DNA of 64,000 nt from Hyphomicrobiales bacterium (GTDB lineage Bacteria; Pseudomonadota; Alphaproteobacteria; Rhizobiales; Rhizobiaceae): positions 1-64,000 of the forward strand of contig UEHQ01000002.1 in assembly GCA_900489925.1 (NCBI GenBank), in the 5' to 3' direction. The notes beneath the pieces were generated by a model. The model did not search any database. It was not told the DNA's origin and saw only the letters and a program-made list of their open reading frames with translations. This document shows, piece after piece, positions 46,233 through 55,774 of the stretch. The position numbers and the translations under genes are program-made. Positions within the stretch are counted from its first letter, which is position 1. The number at the start of each line of letters is the position of its first letter.

Positions 46233-46838
46233 TTAGGAAATCCGCTTCGCCAGCCAGACGGTCGCGCCGCCGCATTGCGGATCCTGCACGACATGGGCAA
46301 CAACCGCGAAGCCGTTTTCTTCGAGCAGTGCGGTATATTCCTCGGTCGAGAGGCTCGCGTGATAGAGCGGCTCACCGCCGAACTCGCCCATCGCCACCCC
46401 ATCGAAGTGGCCCGCCGTGAACATCAGCGCCGCGCCGGGCGCCGAAAGGGCTGCGAAGCGCGGAAACATCGCGCGCTGATCGTCTTGGTTCAGGTGGAAG
46501 AAGCTGTGCCAGGCCAGAATGCCATCATACTTCGCCGGCAGCGAGAACTGCCGCATGTCGGCGACGAACCATGCCCGGTTGGGAAAGCGCTCGCGGCAAA
46601 GACCGATCAGCGTTTCCGACGCATCAACACCCGTCACACGAAAGCCGTCGCGGATCAGGCTTGCGGCAATCGGCTCGCCGGCACCGCAGCCGAGGTCGAG
46701 AATATCGCCGCGCGGCGGGACGAGCGCCGTGAACCGGTCCAGCCAAGGCTTTTCGAACAGGTTGCGACCGCGAAGATCATCGAATGCGAGGGCATGACGC
46801 TCATAGAGCGCGATGATGTTCTCGTCCTCGCCCGCCAT
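46233..46838 (-). CDS. Class I SAM-dependent methyltransferase, last gene of the his operon
   Basis: A 201-residue methyltransferase: SAM-binding DILDLGCGAGEPIAASLI (about residue 43), GVDASETLIG, FVADMRQF and GILAWHSFFHLNQDD. The substrate is unknown. Its ATG shares a base with the hisG stop (TGATG), so it is translationally coupled to hisG. The longer reading frame upstream overlaps hisG and is rejected. Confidence 0.88.
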   Translation of the reverse strand: MAGEDENIIALYERHALAFDDLRGRNLFEKPWLDRFTALVPPRGDILDLGCGAGEPIAASLIRDGFRVTGVDASETLIGLCRERFPNRAWFVADMRQFSLPAKYDGILAWHSFFHLNQDDQRAMFPRFAALSAPGAALMFTAGHFDGVAMGEFGGEPLYHASLSTEEYTALLEENGFAVVAHVVQDPQCGGATVWLAKRIS

Positions 46839-47533
46839 CACAAGGCCGCGCGAACGGCTTCGACCAGCCGTGCGACGGAAGGCACGTCGGCATGGTTCTC
46901 CTTCCGGGCGCGCACGAGGCACGCCTCGGAGCGCAGGATGACGCCGTCGGAGAGAACCTTCAGATGGTTTGCCCGCAGCGTCGAGCCGGTCGAGGTGATA
47001 TCAACGATGATATCGGCGGAGCCAGACGCCGGAGCGCCTTCGGTGGCGCCGAGGCTTTCGACGATGCGATAGAGCTGAATGCCATGCTGGCTCGAGAAGA
47101 ACTGCTGCGTCAGGCGCCAGTACTTGGTGGCGATCGCGAGACGCCGGCCGTGGCGGGCGCGGAAATCCGCGGCCACATCGCCAAGGTCGGCCATGGTATC
47201 GACATCAAGCCAGATCTCGGGAACGGCGACGACGACATCGGCGTGACCAAAGCCCAGGCGGGCGCAGACTTCGACGCGCTTGTCGGCCTCGGCCAGGCCT
47301 TCCCGAACCAGATCCTCGCCGGTGACACCGAAATCGACGGTGCCATTGCCGAGCTCGCGAGAGATTTCGGATGCCGACAGGAAGGCGACTTCGATGTCGT
47401 CCCAGCCCTCGACGCGGCCACGATAGGAGCGATCATTGCCAACGGCGGTAATTTTCAGGCCGGCGCGTTCGAAGATCGCCGAGGCGTCTTCCTTCATTCG
47501 GCCCTTGGAGGGAAGCGCGATGGTAATCGTCAT
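46838..47533 (-). CDS. hisG: ATP phosphoribosyltransferase, short form
   Basis: A 231-residue HisG(S) that performs the first step of histidine synthesis, joining ATP and [34 protein letters not shown] and the PRPP-binding [20 protein letters not shown] are intact. It lacks the C-terminal regulatory domain of the long form and therefore needs HisZ. Its ATG shares a base with the hisZ stop codon. Confidence 0.96.
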   Translation of the reverse strand: MTITIALPSKGRMKEDASAIFERAGLKITAVGNDRSYRGRVEGWDDIEVAFLSASEISRELGNGTVDFGVTGEDLVREGLAEADKRVEVCARLGFGHADVVVAVPEIWLDVDTMADLGDVAADFRARHGRRLAIATKYWRLTQQFFSSQHGIQLYRIVESLGATEGAPASGSADIIVDITSTGSTLRANHLKVLSDGVILRSEACLVRARKENHADVPSVARLVEAVRAAL

Positions 47534-48651
47534 CAGGCAGCCCTCTCGGTTGCGATGCGGTCAAGCCAGAGGGAAAAGCCGACGGCCGGAATGCGATCCT
47601 TCGCGCCCAGGAAACTCATCAGTTTGTCGAAACGACCGCCGCCGGCCAGAACAGCTTCAGAGCCCTCGACGCCGATCTCGAAGACTAGGCCGGTATAGTA
47701 ATCCAGCGGACGGCCGAAGGCGGCGCGATAGCTGATCATGGAAAGATCGATGCCGGCGTTCGCAAGCGCAGCCACCCGTCCGTCGAAGCGGGAGAGCGCG
47801 TTGCCGAGCTTCAGCCCCGCGGCGTCCGCGAAGCCGGACAGCGCGGCAGACGCGTTGATCAAAGGCACGTCCAGCGACAGGAATTCTTCCAGCACGCGAA
47901 ACGCCGCGTCGTCGAGGCGCGTTTCCGAGAGGATCAGCTTCTCCGTCAGCCGGCGCGCGATTTCCTGCGGCGAACGGCTGGCGTTTGTGGAGTAGCCGGT
48001 CTGTTGCATCGTTGCGTCGATATGCGCCACGAGAGCCGCCTCGTCGCCGGCGCCGATCAGACGGGCGATGTCGTCGTCCAGACCGGTGACGAATTGCGGG
48101 CTGACCAGGCTTGCAAGCAAGGCCTCGAGCCGGATCATGTTTCCGAAAGCGTGGATCAGGCGCTTCTGCCAGCCGAGCGGGAGGCCCAGCGCCTGAACGA
48201 CGGCTTCGAACACCGCCTGGTCGCCAATGGTGATTGCAAGGCGCTTCCCGGGCAACAGGCGTGCAAGGATACCGGCGGCATCGCTGATCGCGCGCGCATC
48301 CGCGCTCGCGATATTGATGTCACCGAGATCTTCGATCCCGGCCTGGTAGAACTCGCTGCTGCCGTCACGGCGCTGGCGAAAGACCTCACCGAGATAGGAA
48401 TAGCGCTTGGGCGTGCCGGTCGCGGTTTCGATATGCTGAAGGCAGACGGGGATGGTGAATTCCGGGCGCAGGCAAAGGCTGGCGCCGGTCTCGCTTTCCG
48501 TCATGAAGATACGGCGGCGCAGGTCTTCGCCGGCAATATCGAGGAACGGCTCGGCCGGCTGGATGACGGGCGTATCCACCCGCTCCGTCCGGCGCGCCGA
48601 AAACTCCGAAAGGAGTTCGCCGGAGAAATCCGGCATGTTGATCAGGGCCAT
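47533..48651 (-). CDS. hisZ: ATP phosphoribosyltransferase regulatory subunit HisZ
   Basis: A 372-residue class II synthetase-like paralogue of HisRS that activates and feedback-regulates short HisG. The fold is recognisable from [33 protein letters not shown] and [20 protein letters not shown]. The C-terminal anticodon-binding domain of HisRS is missing, as expected. It starts 1 nt after hisS. Confidence 0.95.
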   Translation of the reverse strand: MALINMPDFSGELLSEFSARRTERVDTPVIQPAEPFLDIAGEDLRRRIFMTESETGASLCLRPEFTIPVCLQHIETATGTPKRYSYLGEVFRQRRDGSSEFYQAGIEDLGDINIASADARAISDAAGILARLLPGKRLAITIGDQAVFEAVVQALGLPLGWQKRLIHAFGNMIRLEALLASLVSPQFVTGLDDDIARLIGAGDEAALVAHIDATMQQTGYSTNASRSPQEIARRLTEKLILSETRLDDAAFRVLEEFLSLDVPLINASAALSGFADAAGLKLGNALSRFDGRVAALANAGIDLSMISYRAAFGRPLDYYTGLVFEIGVEGSEAVLAGGGRFDKLMSFLGAKDRIPAVGFSLWLDRIATERAA

Positions 48652-48652
48652 C

Positions 48653-50167
48653 TCAGCCCGCCCTCTTCCGGTCTTCCGCCTGAGCCGCCAGGATTTCCTT
48701 CACCTTGGCGACGAGATCGGCCTCCTTGACCGTTTCCTGCGCAACGCGGGCTTCGCGCCACGAGGCATTGTCCTCAATCTCGCCGGAGAGGCGCTTGCCC
48801 TCGATCAGGTCCTTGATCTGCACGACGCCCTCGGCGCGCTCATCGCCACCCTGGATGATGGCGACGGGGCAACCGCGGCGATCGGCGTACTTCAGCTGAT
48901 TGCCGAACTTCTTCCAGTTGCCCTGGTACATTTCGGCGCGGATTCCGGCCTGGCGGAGTTCCTGGGTGATGCGCTGATAGCGGCCCATGGCCTCGACATC
49001 GCCATCCATGACGGTGACGAGGACGGGTTCGACGACTTCGCTCTGACCGAGCTTGCCGAGGTTCTTCAGCGCCGTCATCAGGCGCGAGACGCCGATTGAG
49101 AAGCCGGTCGCCGGAACCGGCTGGCCCATGAAGCGGGAGACCAGACCATCATAGCGACCGCCGCCGCCGACGGAACCGAAGACGACCTTTTCGCCCTTCT
49201 CGTTTGTGACGTCGAACAGCAGTTCGGCTTCGTAGACCGGGCCGGTGTAGTATTCGAGACCGCGGACAACGGAGGGATCGATCTTGATGCGGTCGGACTG
49301 GTAGCCGGCGCCAGCGACGAGGCTGCCGATAAAGTTCAGTTCCTCGACGCCCTCAGCACCCTTGGAGGTGCCCGCGACGAGTTCCGCCAGCTGGGCAGCG
49401 CTTTCCGCATAATCCTTGATGCCGACGAAGAAGAGAACCTTGTCGATCTGGCTCTGGTCGAGGCCGGCGCCCTTGGTGAAATCGCCGGACTCATCCTTGC
49501 GGCCCGGGCCGAGCAAGAGGGCCACGCCCTCGGGACCGAACTTGTCGAGCTTGTCGATGGCACGCAACACGTTGAGACGCTGCGCAGCCTTGTCGTCGCC
49601 GCCGAGGCCGATCGCTTCCAGAACGCCGTCGAGAACCTTGCGGTTGTTGACGCGGATGACATAGTCGCCTCGCTTGATGCCGAGGGCCTCCAGCGTGTCC
49701 GACATCATCATGCACATTTCGGCATCGGCCTGCACGCCGGGCGCGCCGACGGTATCGGCGTCGAACTGCATGAACTGGCGGAAGCGGCCAGGGCCGGGCT
49801 TCTCGTTGCGGAAGACATAGCCGGCGCGATAGGTGCGATAGGGTAGCTGGATCTCGTTGAAGTTTTCCGCGACATGGCGGGCGAGCGGCGCCGTCAGGTC
49901 GTAGCGCAGCGACATCCACTGCTCGTCGTCATCCTGCAGCGAGAAGACGCCTTCGTTCGGCCGGTCGGCGTCGGGCAGGAACTTGCCGAGCGCATCGGTG
50001 TATTCGAACAGCGGCGTTTCGACAGGATCGAAACCATAATGCTCGTAGACTTCGCGGATCTTCGCGGTCATCTCATTGACGGCGCGGATATCGGTCGCCG
50101 AACGATCGACGAAGCCGCGGGGAAGTCTGGCCTTGAGCTTTTGTGGTTTCTTCTGCTTGTCGTTCAT
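48653..50167 (-). CDS. hisS: Histidyl-tRNA synthetase (alphaproteobacterial type)
   Basis: A 504-residue class II synthetase. Motif 2 is [20 protein letters not shown] instead of the common bacterial form, the histidine-A loop reads [12 protein letters not shown], and motif 3 is [16 protein letters not shown]. An insertion between the catalytic parts (about residues 200-290) and the anticodon domain at the C-terminus are present. ATG 50167 ([18 protein letters not shown]) is used; the frame is open upstream without family similarity. It heads the hisS-hisZ-hisG-methyltransferase operon. Confidence 0.95.
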   Translation of the reverse strand: MNDKQKKPQKLKARLPRGFVDRSATDIRAVNEMTAKIREVYEHYGFDPVETPLFEYTDALGKFLPDADRPNEGVFSLQDDDEQWMSLRYDLTAPLARHVAENFNEIQLPYRTYRAGYVFRNEKPGPGRFRQFMQFDADTVGAPGVQADAEMCMMMSDTLEALGIKRGDYVIRVNNRKVLDGVLEAIGLGGDDKAAQRLNVLRAIDKLDKFGPEGVALLLGPGRKDESGDFTKGAGLDQSQIDKVLFFVGIKDYAESAAQLAELVAGTSKGAEGVEELNFIGSLVAGAGYQSDRIKIDPSVVRGLEYYTGPVYEAELLFDVTNEKGEKVVFGSVGGGGRYDGLVSRFMGQPVPATGFSIGVSRLMTALKNLGKLGQSEVVEPVLVTVMDGDVEAMGRYQRITQELRQAGIRAEMYQGNWKKFGNQLKYADRRGCPVAIIQGGDERAEGVVQIKDLIEGKRLSGEIEDNASWREARVAQETVKEADLVAKVKEILAAQAEDRKRAG

Positions 50168-50304
50168 TTCCAACGTCTTCCGCTCAGTGTGACAGTGGCG
50201 GTTTCCTAGCGGAAAGGGCCGGATGCGGCAAGGGCGAAGGCCCTTGATCCGGAGCACAGAATCGATTGAACGAGAGAGAATGGATCGAATGGCGGAGCTA
50301 TACG

Positions 50305-51060
50305 ATGATCGCTGAAGCACTTCTCTACGCCGCGACCGCTTGGCGGACGCAGAAGGCGCACCGCAAATATATCCGCTACTCCGTCAATCTCTGGTCCCGC
50401 GCCAACCGCTGCAGCCGGCAGTGGGCGGAGCATGAGGAGAACACGAGGCGGGCGATCCTTTCGGCGATGGCAGGTTGCAAGCAGCGGCGGACGGCCGTGG
50501 TGCTGGGGTCCGGGCTCTTGCGCGATGTGCCGATCCGCGAACTGGCGGCCAGCTTCGATACTGTCGTTCTGATCGATCTCGTGCATGTCGCGACGGTGAG
50601 GATGAAGATGCGAAGCAAGATCTATCGCAACGTCCGGCTGATCGAGAGCGATCTCTCGGGCTATGACGAGCTTGCCGCCGGCAAGGCGCCGGAGCCGCTC
50701 GGCTTCCTTCGCAACGTGCCCTATCTCGACTTCGTGGTTTCGGCCAATCTGCTCTCGCAGATCGGGCGCGGGGTGCAGCGGCGGTTCGAGGCGGAGCGGG
50801 AGCGGATGCCTGCCGATACGGCGGAACAGCTGATCGCGGCGCATCTCTCAGGGTTGTCCCGCATGCCGTTCAAGAGCTGCCTTGTCACCGATGTCTCCTA
50901 TGCGGTGATCGACCGCAACGGAAAGACCCACGAAGAGAGCGACCTCGTGCACGGGGTCGCGGTGCCGGAGGCGCGGGCGGCTTGGGCCTGGCCGGTGGTG
51001 CCGATCGGCGAGGAAAGCCAGGATTACCAGGTGATCCATCAGGTGATTGCGGCCTACTGA
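50305..51060 (+). CDS. Conserved hypothetical protein with a methyltransferase-like Rossmann core
   Basis: A 251-residue cytosolic protein. After a Trp/Arg-rich N-terminal helix ([20 protein letters not shown]) the segment [20 protein letters not shown] and [19 protein letters not shown] looks like the glycine loop and acidic second strand of a SAM-type Rossmann fold, and [13 protein letters not shown] like strand 4. No specific family is recognised. CGGAG lies 8 nt before the ATG. It is divergent from hisS. Confidence 0.65.
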   Translation: MIAEALLYAATAWRTQKAHRKYIRYSVNLWSRANRCSRQWAEHEENTRRAILSAMAGCKQRRTAVVLGSGLLRDVPIRELAASFDTVVLIDLVHVATVRMKMRSKIYRNVRLIESDLSGYDELAAGKAPEPLGFLRNVPYLDFVVSANLLSQIGRGVQRRFEAERERMPADTAEQLIAAHLSGLSRMPFKSCLVTDVSYAVIDRNGKTHEESDLVHGVAVPEARAAWAWPVVPIGEESQDYQVIHQVIAAY

Positions 51061-51125
51061 GTTGCAGGTCATCGTGGTGCAAACAAAGATTTATTGTATC
51101 ACTTTTATTTAGCGATATCGTATCG

Positions 51126-51355
51126 ATGAAGATCGTTTGGGACGAGTCGAAAAGGCTGGCGAACCTCGACAAGCACGGCCTCGACTTCGCAGATCTCGAC
51201 GAGGTCTTTTTTCGATTGATGGCGATCGGCCGTTTTGCCGATGGCTCCATCGCCGTAGTCTTGCGGTGCTGAGTTCGGAGGGCATTTCCATCATCTCCAT
51301 GCGCCCGGCGCGCAAGAGCGAGAGGAGGTTGCTGAATGACAGCGAAGAAGACTGA
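51126..51355 (+). pseudogene. brnT: Frameshifted BrnT-family ribonuclease toxin
   Basis: The first frame reads MKIVWDESKRLANLDKHGLD with FADLDEVFF, the BrnT N-terminus, then FADGSIAVV, but hits TGA at 51270-51272. The missing C-terminus (SEGISIISMRPARKSERRLL) continues in another frame to 51355. One base lost near 51260-51263 explains the shift. In addition about ten residues usual between the FF and the GRFADG strands appear to be missing. It overlaps brnA by 20 nt, the normal brnTA layout. A sequencing error cannot be excluded for the single-base shift. Confidence 0.75.
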
Positions 51356-51650
51356 GCTGCAGATCGAATTCAAGGAAGGGCGCGGCTACTCCAAGGACGA
51401 TTGGGATGAGGTCAGCGACAACCCCGAATGGACCGAAGAGGACTTCAAAAACGCCCGTCCCTTCGCAGAGGCCTTTCCCGAGCTTGCCGAGAGCATCAGG
51501 CGGTCGCGCGGTCGCCCGGCAGTGGAGCAGCCGAAGCGGCAGATTTCGCTCAGGCTCGATCCTGACGTGATCGATGCCTTCAAGGCGACTGGCAAAGGAT
51601 GGCAAGGGCGGATCAACGATGCGTTACGCAAGGCGGCCAAGCTTCGATAA
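51336..51650 (+). CDS. brnA: BrnA-family antitoxin
   Basis: A 104-residue antitoxin. The N-terminal part holds DWDEVSDNPEWTEEDF, the toxin-neutralising region, and the C-terminal ribbon-helix-helix holds RGRPAVEQPKRQISLRLDPD and GWQGRINDALRKA. It normally binds BrnT and represses its own operon. GGAGG lies 7 nt before the ATG. It looks complete while its toxin is broken. Confidence 0.85.
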   Translation: MTAKKTELQIEFKEGRGYSKDDWDEVSDNPEWTEEDFKNARPFAEAFPELAESIRRSRGRPAVEQPKRQISLRLDPDVIDAFKATGKGWQGRINDALRKAAKLR

Positions 51651-51699
51651 TGTGTGTCGCCATCTTGGCAGCCGCGGCGGGTTTGCCTATCTTCAGCCC

Positions 51700-52068
51700 A
51701 TGCGCTTAATGGCCATCGCGACAATGATGCTTGCCTGGTTCGCCTATGGGACGATGTCCGCATGGGCGGGATGCCCGATGTGCGCCTCGATGAACCTGGT
51801 CGCGAGTGCCGATGTGCATGCCAGTGCGCAGCACCAGCATATGGCGGGCATGGGCGATACGGCGAAGGCCGACACGCGGGCGACAGATCCGTGCCCGGCG
51901 GGCGGCATGGTGCATATGCCGTTCTGTTCCGCGTGCCTTGTCGTGCCACCTGACGCGGCCGTCCATGCCGATGGCAAGCAGGTGTTTTCCTACCCCTCCC
52001 CTGATATTGCGCTTGCCCTTCCGGGGGCACGACCGGCGCCTTTGGCACCGCCTCCCCGAACAGCCTGA
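51700..52068 (+). CDS. Exported Cys/His/Met-rich protein, putative copper handling
   Basis: A 122-residue protein with a signal peptide (LMAIATMMLAWFAYGTMSAW) followed by AGCPMCASM, HASAQHQHMAGMGD, DPCPAGGMVHMPFCSACLVV and a Pro-rich end. The density of Cys, His and Met suggests periplasmic Cu binding; it somewhat resembles DUF2946 proteins. No firm family. A DUF305 gene follows after 78 nt, supporting a shared metal role. Confidence 0.6.
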   Translation: MRLMAIATMMLAWFAYGTMSAWAGCPMCASMNLVASADVHASAQHQHMAGMGDTAKADTRATDPCPAGGMVHMPFCSACLVVPPDAAVHADGKQVFSYPSPDIALALPGARPAPLAPPPRTA

Positions 52069-52146
52069 CAATCCGATTTTCGACCGCATTTCGCGGCTTC
52101 GCGCCGCATTCCGAAATTCCATTGCCAGACACAGGAAGGATATCCC

Positions 52147-52506
52147 ATGTCTATGAAAATGCTCGTAATTGCCGCAAGCCTTGTGGTTTCGGCCTCGCCC
52201 CTCCTTGCGGAAGACATGTCGATGGACATGAGCAAGCCGATGGGCAACCACAGCGCATCAAGCCATGCGTTTGCCGAGGCCAATGCCAAGATGCACAAGG
52301 ACATGATGATCAAGTATAGCGGCGATGCCGATGCCGATTTCGTCCGGGGCATGATCCCGCACCATCAAGGGGCGATCGACATGGCCGAGGTCGAGTTGCA
52401 GTACGGCAAGGACCCTGAAATCCGCAAACTAGCGGAAGCCGTCATCAAGGCCCAGGAGGCCGAGATTGCCGAGATGCAGGCTTGGCTGAAGGTCCACGGC
52501 AAGTAA
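52147..52506 (+). CDS. DUF305/CopM-like periplasmic protein
   Basis: A 119-residue protein with a signal peptide ([18 protein letters not shown]), a Met/His stretch ([17 protein letters not shown]) and a DUF305 domain: [20 protein letters not shown] and [17 protein letters not shown]305 proteins such as CopM bind copper through Met and His. AGGAAGGA lies 8 nt before the ATG. It probably forms a unit with the preceding exported protein. Confidence 0.85.
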   Translation: MSMKMLVIAASLVVSASPLLAEDMSMDMSKPMGNHSASSHAFAEANAKMHKDMMIKYSGDADADFVRGMIPHHQGAIDMAEVELQYGKDPEIRKLAEAVIKAQEAEIAEMQAWLKVHGK

Positions 52507-52514
52507 CAGCGGCG

Positions 52515-52543
52515 GACGCCGGAGCTCAGCTCCGGCGTCTTTC
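52515..52543 (+). terminator. Terminator of the DUF305 gene
   Basis: A perfect 11-bp stem (52515-52525 with 52529-52539) with a TCA loop followed by TTTCCC, 8 nt after the stop codon. Confidence 0.75.
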
Positions 52544-52546
52544 CCT

Positions 52547-53596
52547 TCATGCCTTCGGTTCGAACGGCGCGGGCCGGCGACCGGCACCCTGGCGGGCGAG
52601 CATCCAGCCCGGATATTCGGGTGCGAGTTCACTCACCTCATCAAGCTTCTTCAGATCGTTCTCATCGAGCTTCAGGCCGACGGCAGCAAGGTTCTGGTCG
52701 AGCTGCTCGACGCGCTTGGCGCCGATGATGACCGTGGTGACAAACGGCTTGGCGAGAATGTAGGCCAGCGCCACCGTCGCGACGCTTACGCCATGCTTCG
52801 CAGCGATCTCGCGCATGACGGCAACGCAGGCCCAGGCCTTGTCCTTATCGACCGGCGGGAAATCGAAGGTCGCGCGGCGCCCCTCGCCGTTGCCAGGCGC
52901 GCCCGGACCGTACTTGCCGGAAAGAAGTCCGCCGGCAAGAGGCGACCACACCATCAGCCCGAGCTTCTCCTCGTTCATCAGCGGCACGATATCGCGTTCG
53001 AGATCGCGACCGGCAATCGAGTAGTATGCCTGGACGGTCTCGAAGCGGGCAAAACCGCGCCGTTCGGAAATACCGAGCGCCTTGGCAATACGCCAAGCCT
53101 GCCAGTTCGAGACGCCGATGTAGCGGACAAGACCGCGCGACACGAGGTCGTCGAGCGCACGAAGCGTCTCGTCGATCGGCGTCACCGGATCGGTGGCATG
53201 GATCTGGTAGAGATCGATGTGATCCGTCTGCAGGCGTTCAAGGCTGGCCTCGACCGAGTCCATGATATGGCCGCGGGAGGCACCGCGATCATTCGGCTTG
53301 TCGCCCATGACGCCATAAACCTTGGTGGCGATGACAACATCCTTGCGCGGCACGCCGAGGTTTTTCAGGGCCTGGCCAAGCAACCGTTCGGATTCGCCCG
53401 AGGAATAGACGTCGGCGGTGTCGATGAAGTTGACGCCGGCGGCAAGGGACCGTTCGACGATCCGGTCGGCAGCGGCCTGGTCGACATCGGCAATCGAACC
53501 CCACATACTGCCTTCGTCTGCTGCCCCGAATGTCATCGTCCCCAGGCAGATCTCGGAGACGAACAGCCCGGTATTTCCAAGTTGATTGTAACGCAT
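52547..53596 (-). CDS. Aldo/keto reductase
   Basis: A 349-residue NADPH-dependent oxidoreductase of the AKR superfamily (Tas/YajO-like). MRYNQLGNTGLFVSEICLGT is a canonical start; the active-site Asp-Tyr-Lys-His are in NFIDTADVYSSGESE, VIATKVYG and DLYQIHATDP. The C-terminal cofactor-binding loop is TTVIIGAKRVEQL. The longer open frame upstream is rejected. It is a single gene, convergent with the DUF305 gene. Confidence 0.93.
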   Translation of the reverse strand: MRYNQLGNTGLFVSEICLGTMTFGAADEGSMWGSIADVDQAAADRIVERSLAAGVNFIDTADVYSSGESERLLGQALKNLGVPRKDVVIATKVYGVMGDKPNDRGASRGHIMDSVEASLERLQTDHIDLYQIHATDPVTPIDETLRALDDLVSRGLVRYIGVSNWQAWRIAKALGISERRGFARFETVQAYYSIAGRDLERDIVPLMNEEKLGLMVWSPLAGGLLSGKYGPGAPGNGEGRRATFDFPPVDKDKAWACVAVMREIAAKHGVSVATVALAYILAKPFVTTVIIGAKRVEQLDQNLAAVGLKLDENDLKKLDEVSELAPEYPGWMLARQGAGRRPAPFEPKA

Positions 53597-53903
53597 GATC
53601 GGACACTTCCTTGTGGTAGCCGCCCGGCGGACGCCGGCGGAGTCATGAACCCTTGATATTGGTGACCTGTGCGGAATGGTGCGCGCCCTCACTGGCTGCG
53701 CGGATGAGACGACTACAAATTAAGGCGATGCCGACGGGTTTCAACGATGGGCAAGAAATTTTAACGCGTCGACCAGCGTCGCGAGGAGACGATTGCAGCT
53801 GACGTAAATTCTCTTTGTGATTGTATTTGCAGGATTTTCCAGCTTTTGTTCACCAGATGCTAATTGATCATCGATAACTCTTTGCCAAACGTGGGGAAGG
53901 GTT
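53597..53903. other. 307-bp divergent promoter region between the AKR and TadG genes
   Basis: The region must hold both promoters. A strong GGGGAAGGG ribosome site lies just before the TadG ATG. AT-rich tracts run from 53805 to 53890, but I see no clear -35/-10 pair, operator or small gene. Confidence 0.4.
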
Positions 53904-55244
53904 ATGGGGAAACTTCATCGTACCGCGGCCTCGTTGCTGCGAAATGAACGCGGCAACGTCGCCATGATTTTCGCGCTGCTGCTGGTGCCATTGATCGTGG
54001 CTGGAGGCGCCGGCGTGGATCTGGCCCGCTACGAAGCCGTGCGTGTGGAAATGCAAGATGGGCTAGACCGCGGCGTTCTCGCCGCCGCCTCTCTGTCGCA
54101 GAAGCAGAAAACCGGCGATGTCCTCAAAAGCTACATGAACAATCTGAGCTACGCCAAAGACGTGGCGGTCGACTTCAGCGAAACAACCGCCCTTAACTCC
54201 CGCAAGATAACCGCACACGCGAGCTACACGATCGGCACTGCCTTTCTCCATCTTGCCGGCGTCAAGACACTGACGGTCCAGACGGTTTCCAGCGCCGAAG
54301 AGGCGAAGCAGAACATCGAGCTGTCGCTCATGCTCGACATGTCCGGCTCGATGACCGGCAGCAAGATCACAAATCTGAAGACCGCCTCGCAACAGTTCAT
54401 CGACCAGATCCTGACCGAGGATACGAAGAGCTATACGACCGTCAGCATCATTCCCTATGCCGGCCACGTGAACGTCGGGGCTGCAGTGTTCGACAAGCTT
54501 GGCGGCAAGCGGCTCAACGTGCAGATCCCGAAGAACGACCCGAACTACAAGGGCTCCTGCTTCGAACTCGACAATAGCGGCTACGGAAGCGAGGGCATCC
54601 CGACCTTCAAGGATCGCTCGCAGCTTCCGACCTTTACCAACTGGAACTACAACACAACGGACAAGCAGAAGAAGTGGTGGTGGTGCCCAGGCGAAGAGGA
54701 TGCCATCACCTATTTCTCCAACGACGCGGCCTATCTGAAGAGCAGGCTGGGTTCGCTGGCCCTCTACGACGGCACGGGAACGCAGAATGCCATGCAGTGG
54801 GGCTACATGCTGCTCAACCCCGCCGCATCGTCCATCGTCCAGGCGGCAATCGCCAGTGGCCAGATGTCATCGACCTTCGCAAACCGGCCTGCGAGCTTCA
54901 GCGACGCAGACACGATGAAGGTTCTCGTCCTGATGACCGATGGCCTGATTACGGCGCAATACCGGCCCAACGATTATAACCGCTCGCCGGACCTGAGCCC
55001 CAGCAACTATACGATGGCCGGCGACACGGCTTCCTATCTCAGCAAGATCTGCACGACCGCAAAAGCCAAGGGCATCACGATCTTCACGATCGGATTCGAG
55101 CTGGGCAACGACACCACCGCAATCAACGGCATGAAAAACTGCGCCACCAGCGCTGCCCATTTCTACCAAGCGTCCGGCACCGGCATCGGTGACGCCTTCA
55201 AGTCGATTTCAACCTCGATCCGGAAATTGAGGCTGACGCAATGA
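53904..55244 (+). CDS. TadG-like pilus assembly protein with a von Willebrand A domain
   Basis: A 446-residue envelope protein. The N-terminus carries ERGNVAMIFALLLVPLIVAG, the TadE/G-type membrane anchor; the rest faces the periplasm. A vWA domain is marked by SLMLDMSGSMTGSKITNLKT (MIDAS DxSxS), VLVLMTDGLIT and a Trp/Cys-rich insertion (WWWCPGEED). It probably assists Flp/Tad pilus assembly or adhesion. Its end overlaps the next gene by 4 nt. Confidence 0.88.
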   Translation: MGKLHRTAASLLRNERGNVAMIFALLLVPLIVAGGAGVDLARYEAVRVEMQDGLDRGVLAAASLSQKQKTGDVLKSYMNNLSYAKDVAVDFSETTALNSRKITAHASYTIGTAFLHLAGVKTLTVQTVSSAEEAKQNIELSLMLDMSGSMTGSKITNLKTASQQFIDQILTEDTKSYTTVSIIPYAGHVNVGAAVFDKLGGKRLNVQIPKNDPNYKGSCFELDNSGYGSEGIPTFKDRSQLPTFTNWNYNTTDKQKKWWWCPGEEDAITYFSNDAAYLKSRLGSLALYDGTGTQNAMQWGYMLLNPAASSIVQAAIASGQMSSTFANRPASFSDADTMKVLVLMTDGLITAQYRPNDYNRSPDLSPSNYTMAGDTASYLSKICTTAKAKGITIFTIGFELGNDTTAINGMKNCATSAAHFYQASGTGIGDAFKSISTSIRKLRLTQ

Positions 55245-55774
55245 AGCATGCAGTGGTATCGGCCCGGATGCGACAAATCCTGGGCGAACGCAATGGAGCG
55301 GCCGCAATCGAATTCGCGATCCTGGCACCAATCGTCTTTGCGCTGGTATTCTCCATCTTCGAAGCCGGCTGGATCATGACGCAATCGATCATGCTCGACA
55401 GGGCGGTCAGCCGCACTTCGCGCGCGCTGCAGATCAACGGTGCGAAGCTAACCTATGCCCAGTTCAAGGCGGCGGTTTGCAGCGAAGCGATCATCCTCAG
55501 CGATTGCGTCAAATCCATCCGGGTCGAGTTCACGCCGATCAGCAGCGCCACCGATTTCCCGACGAATGCAACGCCCTGCGTCGACCGCTCGCTCGCTATC
55601 GATCCTGTGACCACTTACACTGCCGGACAGCCGTCGCAGATCATCTTCACCCGAGCCTGCTATGTCGTTAACCCGCTGATACCGGGTCTGGGAATGGGCC
55701 TCAGCTTCCCCAAGGACGCGACCGGCGGCATCCGCCTGACGTCCAGCTTTGCCTTTGTGAATGAGCCGATTTGA
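55241..55774 (+). CDS. TadE-like pseudopilin (first)
   Basis: A 177-residue protein with RNGAAAIEFAILAPIVFALV, the TadE motif with the invariant Glu, followed by a periplasmic part with four Cys (AAVCSE, LSDCVK, ATPCVD, TRACYV) that could form two disulfides. ATGA overlap with the vWA gene and TGATG overlap with the next indicate coupled translation. Confidence 0.87.
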   Translation: MKHAVVSARMRQILGERNGAAAIEFAILAPIVFALVFSIFEAGWIMTQSIMLDRAVSRTSRALQINGAKLTYAQFKAAVCSEAIILSDCVKSIRVEFTPISSATDFPTNATPCVDRSLAIDPVTTYTAGQPSQIIFTRACYVVNPLIPGLGMGLSFPKDATGGIRLTSSFAFVNEPI

